Below, piece after piece: positions 62,301 through 64,000 of a stretch of DNA of 64,000 bases. The stretch is from PALSA-270 sp963770245 (GTDB taxonomy: Bacteria > Acidobacteriota > Terriglobia > Terriglobales > Acidobacteriaceae). Both the position numbers and the translations under genes were made by a program. The DNA is taken from positions 1-64,000 of the forward strand of contig CAVYOX010000001.1 in assembly GCA_963770245.1 (NCBI GenBank), given 5' to 3'. Position 1 is the first letter of the stretch; each line of letters opens with the position of its first letter. The notes under the pieces are model-generated. The model was not told the DNA's origin. It made no database searches and saw only the letters and a list, made by a program, of their open reading frames with translations.

Positions 62301-62887
62301 TTTGGCGGGGAACTCCCCCCAGAGGGGTTCCCCTTCGGCGGCGGAGGCGGTATTGCGCTACTCGTGCTGCCGGGTGGAGGGGTGAAGGGCTGCGGAGGCA
62401 ATGGTAGGGGTGTGCCCGCCTTTGACGCGCCCGGGGTACCTCCTCCTTCTCCACCAGTTGGGCTCCCTTCATTTTGGGCCGGCACGACAACCTGAAGATT
62501 GAAAACTCGGGGTCCTCCGAGGCAGAGGGGTCCGCAATTCTGGCAGGTGACAGTCGCTGTCCCGTTGTATTGGCCGGGCTTCAAGTCAGAAGAGACAAAC
62601 AAGGAAAAACCGATGGGTCCGCCGCCTTGCCCAATTGTCTGTGTGGTTCCACCCGTATAACTCACCCGTGGCCCAGGGCTGGGAAACTCAACCTTTAGTT
62701 CAATGGATATGGGTCCTGGGCAATTGTTAGCAATTCGGATTGCGAGTTGCTGAGACGTGTTCGGACTTATCTGCACTACGGTTGAAGGGGTTGCCTGCGG
62801 TGGGCTCGGGGCGCCAGCTTCTTGTCCGTGGGCCAGCGCCAACACCATCATTGTTGCAACAAAAAAACGAGCGGCCACCTTACGCAA
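59231..62887 (-). CDS. Giant secreted proline-rich protein with WW-like repeats and ParB/Srx-like C-terminal domain
   Basis: About 1218 residues. The start is taken as TTG at 62887, six bases after GGAGAGG; 62893 is the alternative. Order: signal peptide; an Ig-like/beta domain (about 30-135) with two Cys pairs; Pro/Ser/Thr-rich linker; one membrane-like segment (LSWITGALLLAGAAAGLL, about 270-290); a duplicated PPPQV to SWGATLETP block (about 305-375); three WW-like repeats (IFINPKTGQQKW, YINPATGEIRW, YVNPGTGEQQW); a helical domain (about 740-860); low-complexity; then ParB/sulfiredoxin-like (about 1120-1160): VGPGGVINDGHHRLIAAKMA. The annotated end is arginine-rich; the -1-side neighbouring frame continues to an acidic tail ending at 59203 and may be the true C-terminus after a one-base shift near 59390. 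It resembles polymorphic toxins in layout. Confidence 0.75.
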   Translation of the reverse strand: MRKVAARFFVATMMVLALAHGQEAGAPSPPQATPSTVVQISPNTSQQLAIRIANNCPGPISIELKVEFPSPGPRVSYTGGTTQTIGQGGGPIGFSLFVSSDLKPGQYNGTATVTCQNCGPLCLGGPRVFNLQVVVPAQNEGSPTGGEGGGTPGASKAGTPLPLPPQPFTPPPGSTSSAIPPPPPKGNPSGGSSPPKSGAPNPTTPSSENPTSAPTASSTPNPSANPTSNPPTSTSTNPGATEQPPTSGSQTTSSSAPVDQLPITPPAGPGSLSWITGALLLAGAAAGLLTGSGPVAATQTTPKLTTDNVPPPQVPAVPPHQQPGSWGATLETPAQDSLPHTAADRDIPTPSVPSTPPPQVSTTPPNQQPRSWGATLETPSPGSSQPMGSNPATPSSATGPILPLATQYFDPATAGVSVIPNNWVKVQPGPVAPPLGPSPFVSYPVGREPQIFINPKTGQQKWDTFDSAPAGWVPRNPLAISHPSGDEYINPATGEIRWVAPGAVQLQPAPPPPGSSYFGWPPSYIPGQEPRLYVNPGTGEQQWVSFGEKPPEGWVQLPGPAAVAISLPAEMKPDTPARAPARAPQRGANVVASDQPPQPPVSPQQPAAPTRPAGAIPAGPAVAQAPQPAGPDNLPHTVEKPGTGSTDAVPTTDLGESKLQTDEYGNVKHSSEGSVGLAQVREDVAIVDHLADGKFPVSLDRDGNPVVAPPPAPPAPPKPLTDEDKTRLNFIDNQIAEAHNAGNKKREKVWTQIKANYANLSQAFLDDLDDLRQLTDLRDQAIRDGAGPTMVDAYVQILGHINEKIPFVRHLGHAFLGLSDRELDTYGLTAELTRSVEEHQHIIALWFSPGGSNAVDQYGQDEAEKSLIAGTAGIVAGGASAGVGATKGAITSETGVGFDTPLDYIDNRPKPTVKGGGAPPEPPTPGKGAGVSEPERGAASTQPPETQTASAGGKSVVHKTDFEPSGTTGTQGTEGALRPQTQTTSGGAGNLGEAPAGGRPAQPAEVGAPKSAEAYASAGGGKGGGNVRGGTAGDTPSEGGGPGSARSGSTDETPPDVPATASRPNTGSTSRPPEELTPGAEGNEYLKNEMRGYKPTQNKIYTQTINEMKQQMVEGKFKWDPSKPIKVGPGGVINDGHHRLIAAKMAAKQTGRPLEGSDDAIIPEGNLVHTTSAGEAGSWGSKTHGRRWREARSEAERRDARSKGQRFGPGCDTGRDTQ

Positions 62888-62893
62888 TGTCAA

Positions 62894-63147
62894 CCTCTCC
62901 GGTCGGAAGCGCCGTCAGAAGCCATCCTCTTTTCGCAATGAAGTGAAGGGCCATGCACATCTCATAAATCAGATTCGGAGGGCAACCGCGGCAAAGCTGA
63001 ACTCGCTATACACGGAAATATTCCATTTGGCAAGTAGGTTTATCAGAGCTATAATCCGCGCCGCAGATTGGTTCCCTCATCGCGGTCCCAAGCGACCAGC
63101 CGGTGCGTTGCAGGACCGTGCTGTGTTGAGATACCGGAGTCATCCCC
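62894..63147. other. Divergent promoter region, 254 bp
   Basis: Between the giant protein gene (minus) and the divergent secreted gene (plus). It contains the promoter at 63027-63055; for the minus direction I see no convincing -35/-10 pair. Confidence 0.5.
63027..63055 (+). promoter_or_regulatory. Sigma70-type promoter of the 63148 gene
   Basis: TTGGCA (63027-63032), 17-bp spacer, TATAAT (63050-63055), then CCGCGC. Transcription would start near 63062, about 86 nt upstream of the ATG. Confidence 0.7.
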
Positions 63148-64000
63148 ATGTTCCCGCAGCGGTTCGCTTTCTCACTCTGTCCGGCGCTGGTGCTAGCCAT
63201 CGCATTGCAAGCACGACCCACTACAGGGTCGCCGGGAGGATCGGGACCACAATCCGCCTCTTCCGCGCAGCAGGGTCCGGTGATTGTGATCGGCGTCGTG
63301 GTGTTTCAAAGTGTGCCTCCGGGACAGGAAGTGTCGGCCAGTCTCACGACCGAGCCCGATAAATACGCCGGTATACCAGCACTGGAGGTGGCAAAAATCC
63401 AGATTCCAGCTGCGGAGATCGAGAAACAAAGTCCGGGAAATTCCTTACCGAACACGGTTGCTCTGAAGGGCGTGGTCGTGGATATGGGCGATGGCCGCAA
63501 GCAATCCGGGGACAACAATCTGGTGGTGGCGGTTCCGGCGGCGGCGGAGTCCATTGCGATTATCGTCTCGCTGGTGGACAAGCCCGGAACGCCGCTGGGC
63601 CAGACCACCATCCCAGTAGAAAATCCGGGGGCGCCGCCCCCGCAAGATCTTTCGCCTTCTGCGACTTCGTCCGACGTGCCTCGAGTCACCATGCCACCTG
63701 TGATGACTGCCGGTGGCGTACAGGTCATGCACGGCCAGACCGTGGGAAACAGCACGGAAATGAAAGTCACGGTCGATGACCAGCCGGCCCGGATCGTGGC
63801 TGCTAAACCCGGCACCGCATTTTGGGACGTGCAAGAAACACTAGCACCCGGGCCACACCGGGTGACGGTTTGGCCCGGGCCCGACGCAAAACCGCTAGTT
63901 TTTACCCTGTATGTTATCGGATTCACAATGACCGCCGACAACCTACATCTGCTTCGCGGGCAATCCACTTACATACATGTCACCGTCACTGGGCTTGAGA
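63148..64000 (+). CDS. Secreted protein of unknown function, 3' end outside window
   Basis: The frame is open from the ATG at 63148 to the window edge, 284 codons so far. The N-terminus is a signal peptide (RFAFSLCPALVLAIALQA). The mature part is Pro/Ser/Thr-rich and beta-strand-like: GPVIVIGVVVFQSVPPGQEV, VAVPAAAESIAIIVSLVDKP, a MHGQTVGNSTEMKVTVDD strand pair and a PHRVTVWPGPDAKPLVFTL strand. It looks like one or more Ig-like domains. It is divergent from the giant protein gene and may be functionally linked. No family is recognised. Confidence 0.7.
   Translation, partial: MFPQRFAFSLCPALVLAIALQARPTTGSPGGSGPQSASSAQQGPVIVIGVVVFQSVPPGQEVSASLTTEPDKYAGIPALEVAKIQIPAAEIEKQSPGNSLPNTVALKGVVVDMGDGRKQSGDNNLVVAVPAAAESIAIIVSLVDKPGTPLGQTTIPVENPGAPPPQDLSPSATSSDVPRVTMPPVMTAGGVQVMHGQTVGNSTEMKVTVDDQPARIVAAKPGTAFWDVQETLAPGPHRVTVWPGPDAKPLVFTLYVIGFTMTADNLHLLRGQSTYIHVTVTGLE

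Noticed and set aside
1..64000. tRNA and rRNA genes
   Set aside because: No T-loop-like GTTCGAATC segments with paired stems, nor rRNA-like sequence, were seen by eye on either strand; a dedicated scan was not possible.

Overview
The window is a chromosomal stretch of a GC-rich, Gram-negative-type bacterium. The gene set suggests Acidobacteriota: LytTR and Fis-type regulators, many secreted TPR and TonB-like hypotheticals, an isolated nuoB, a citrate synthase of the short bacterial type, acidobacterial-style secreted proteins, and HpnB-like glycosyltransferases. This assignment comes from recognising families and was not tested by any search. Genes are densely packed on both strands in short runs of one to three. 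No tRNA, rRNA or CRISPR array was seen.

Layout. 1-1571: the end of a membrane glycosyltransferase, then an anti-sigma kinase/antagonist pair. 1702-3306: one intact insertion sequence with a 16-bp target duplication and iterated terminal repeats. 3509-6144: a membrane-free MgtE regulatory module next to an unusual SLC11/NRAMP transporter, probably a magnesium uptake pair. 6155-11658: MutT, a cobalamin-type binding protein, an IscU-like scaffold, a HAD phosphatase, MocA and XdhC, and a two-domain thioredoxin protein. 11793-16346: a quinone-reductase-like dehydrogenase, orphan NuoB, a GAF-TonB fusion and a GHMP sugar kinase. 16459-26716: a secreted protein, NAD synthetase broken by a frameshift, a DsbA-like protein, a secretin, citrate synthase, cysteine desulfurase and MnmA (the last two feed tRNA thiolation).

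26766-34539: two paralogous secreted proteins flanking a lectin-like remnant, a DUF948-like/YtxH pair, a zinc-ribbon protein, an esterase, an SDR and a TPR protein. 34618-43716: Fis-like protein, CvpA, PurC, SMC with a large head insertion, an M20 peptidase and ThiO. 43918-51144: a TPR membrane protein, TlpA, a GT2, two tandem PTPS paralogues with FolE (a pterin cluster), rhomboid and TruB. 51154-57497: a VOC protein, YceI, and a LytS-type kinase/LytTR regulator followed by an ABC exporter. 57525-58164 is a graveyard of broken genes, including a type III restriction fragment. 58165-64000 holds a CvpA-like membrane protein, a very large proline-rich secreted protein with a C-terminal ParB/sulfiredoxin-like domain (possibly frameshifted at its end), and a divergent secreted protein cut by the window edge.

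The observations most worth following are the MgtE-module/NRAMP pair, the PTPS pair in which the second copy lacks the catalytic histidine, the ParB-domain giant protein, the IS with long target duplications, and the decayed junction at 57658.
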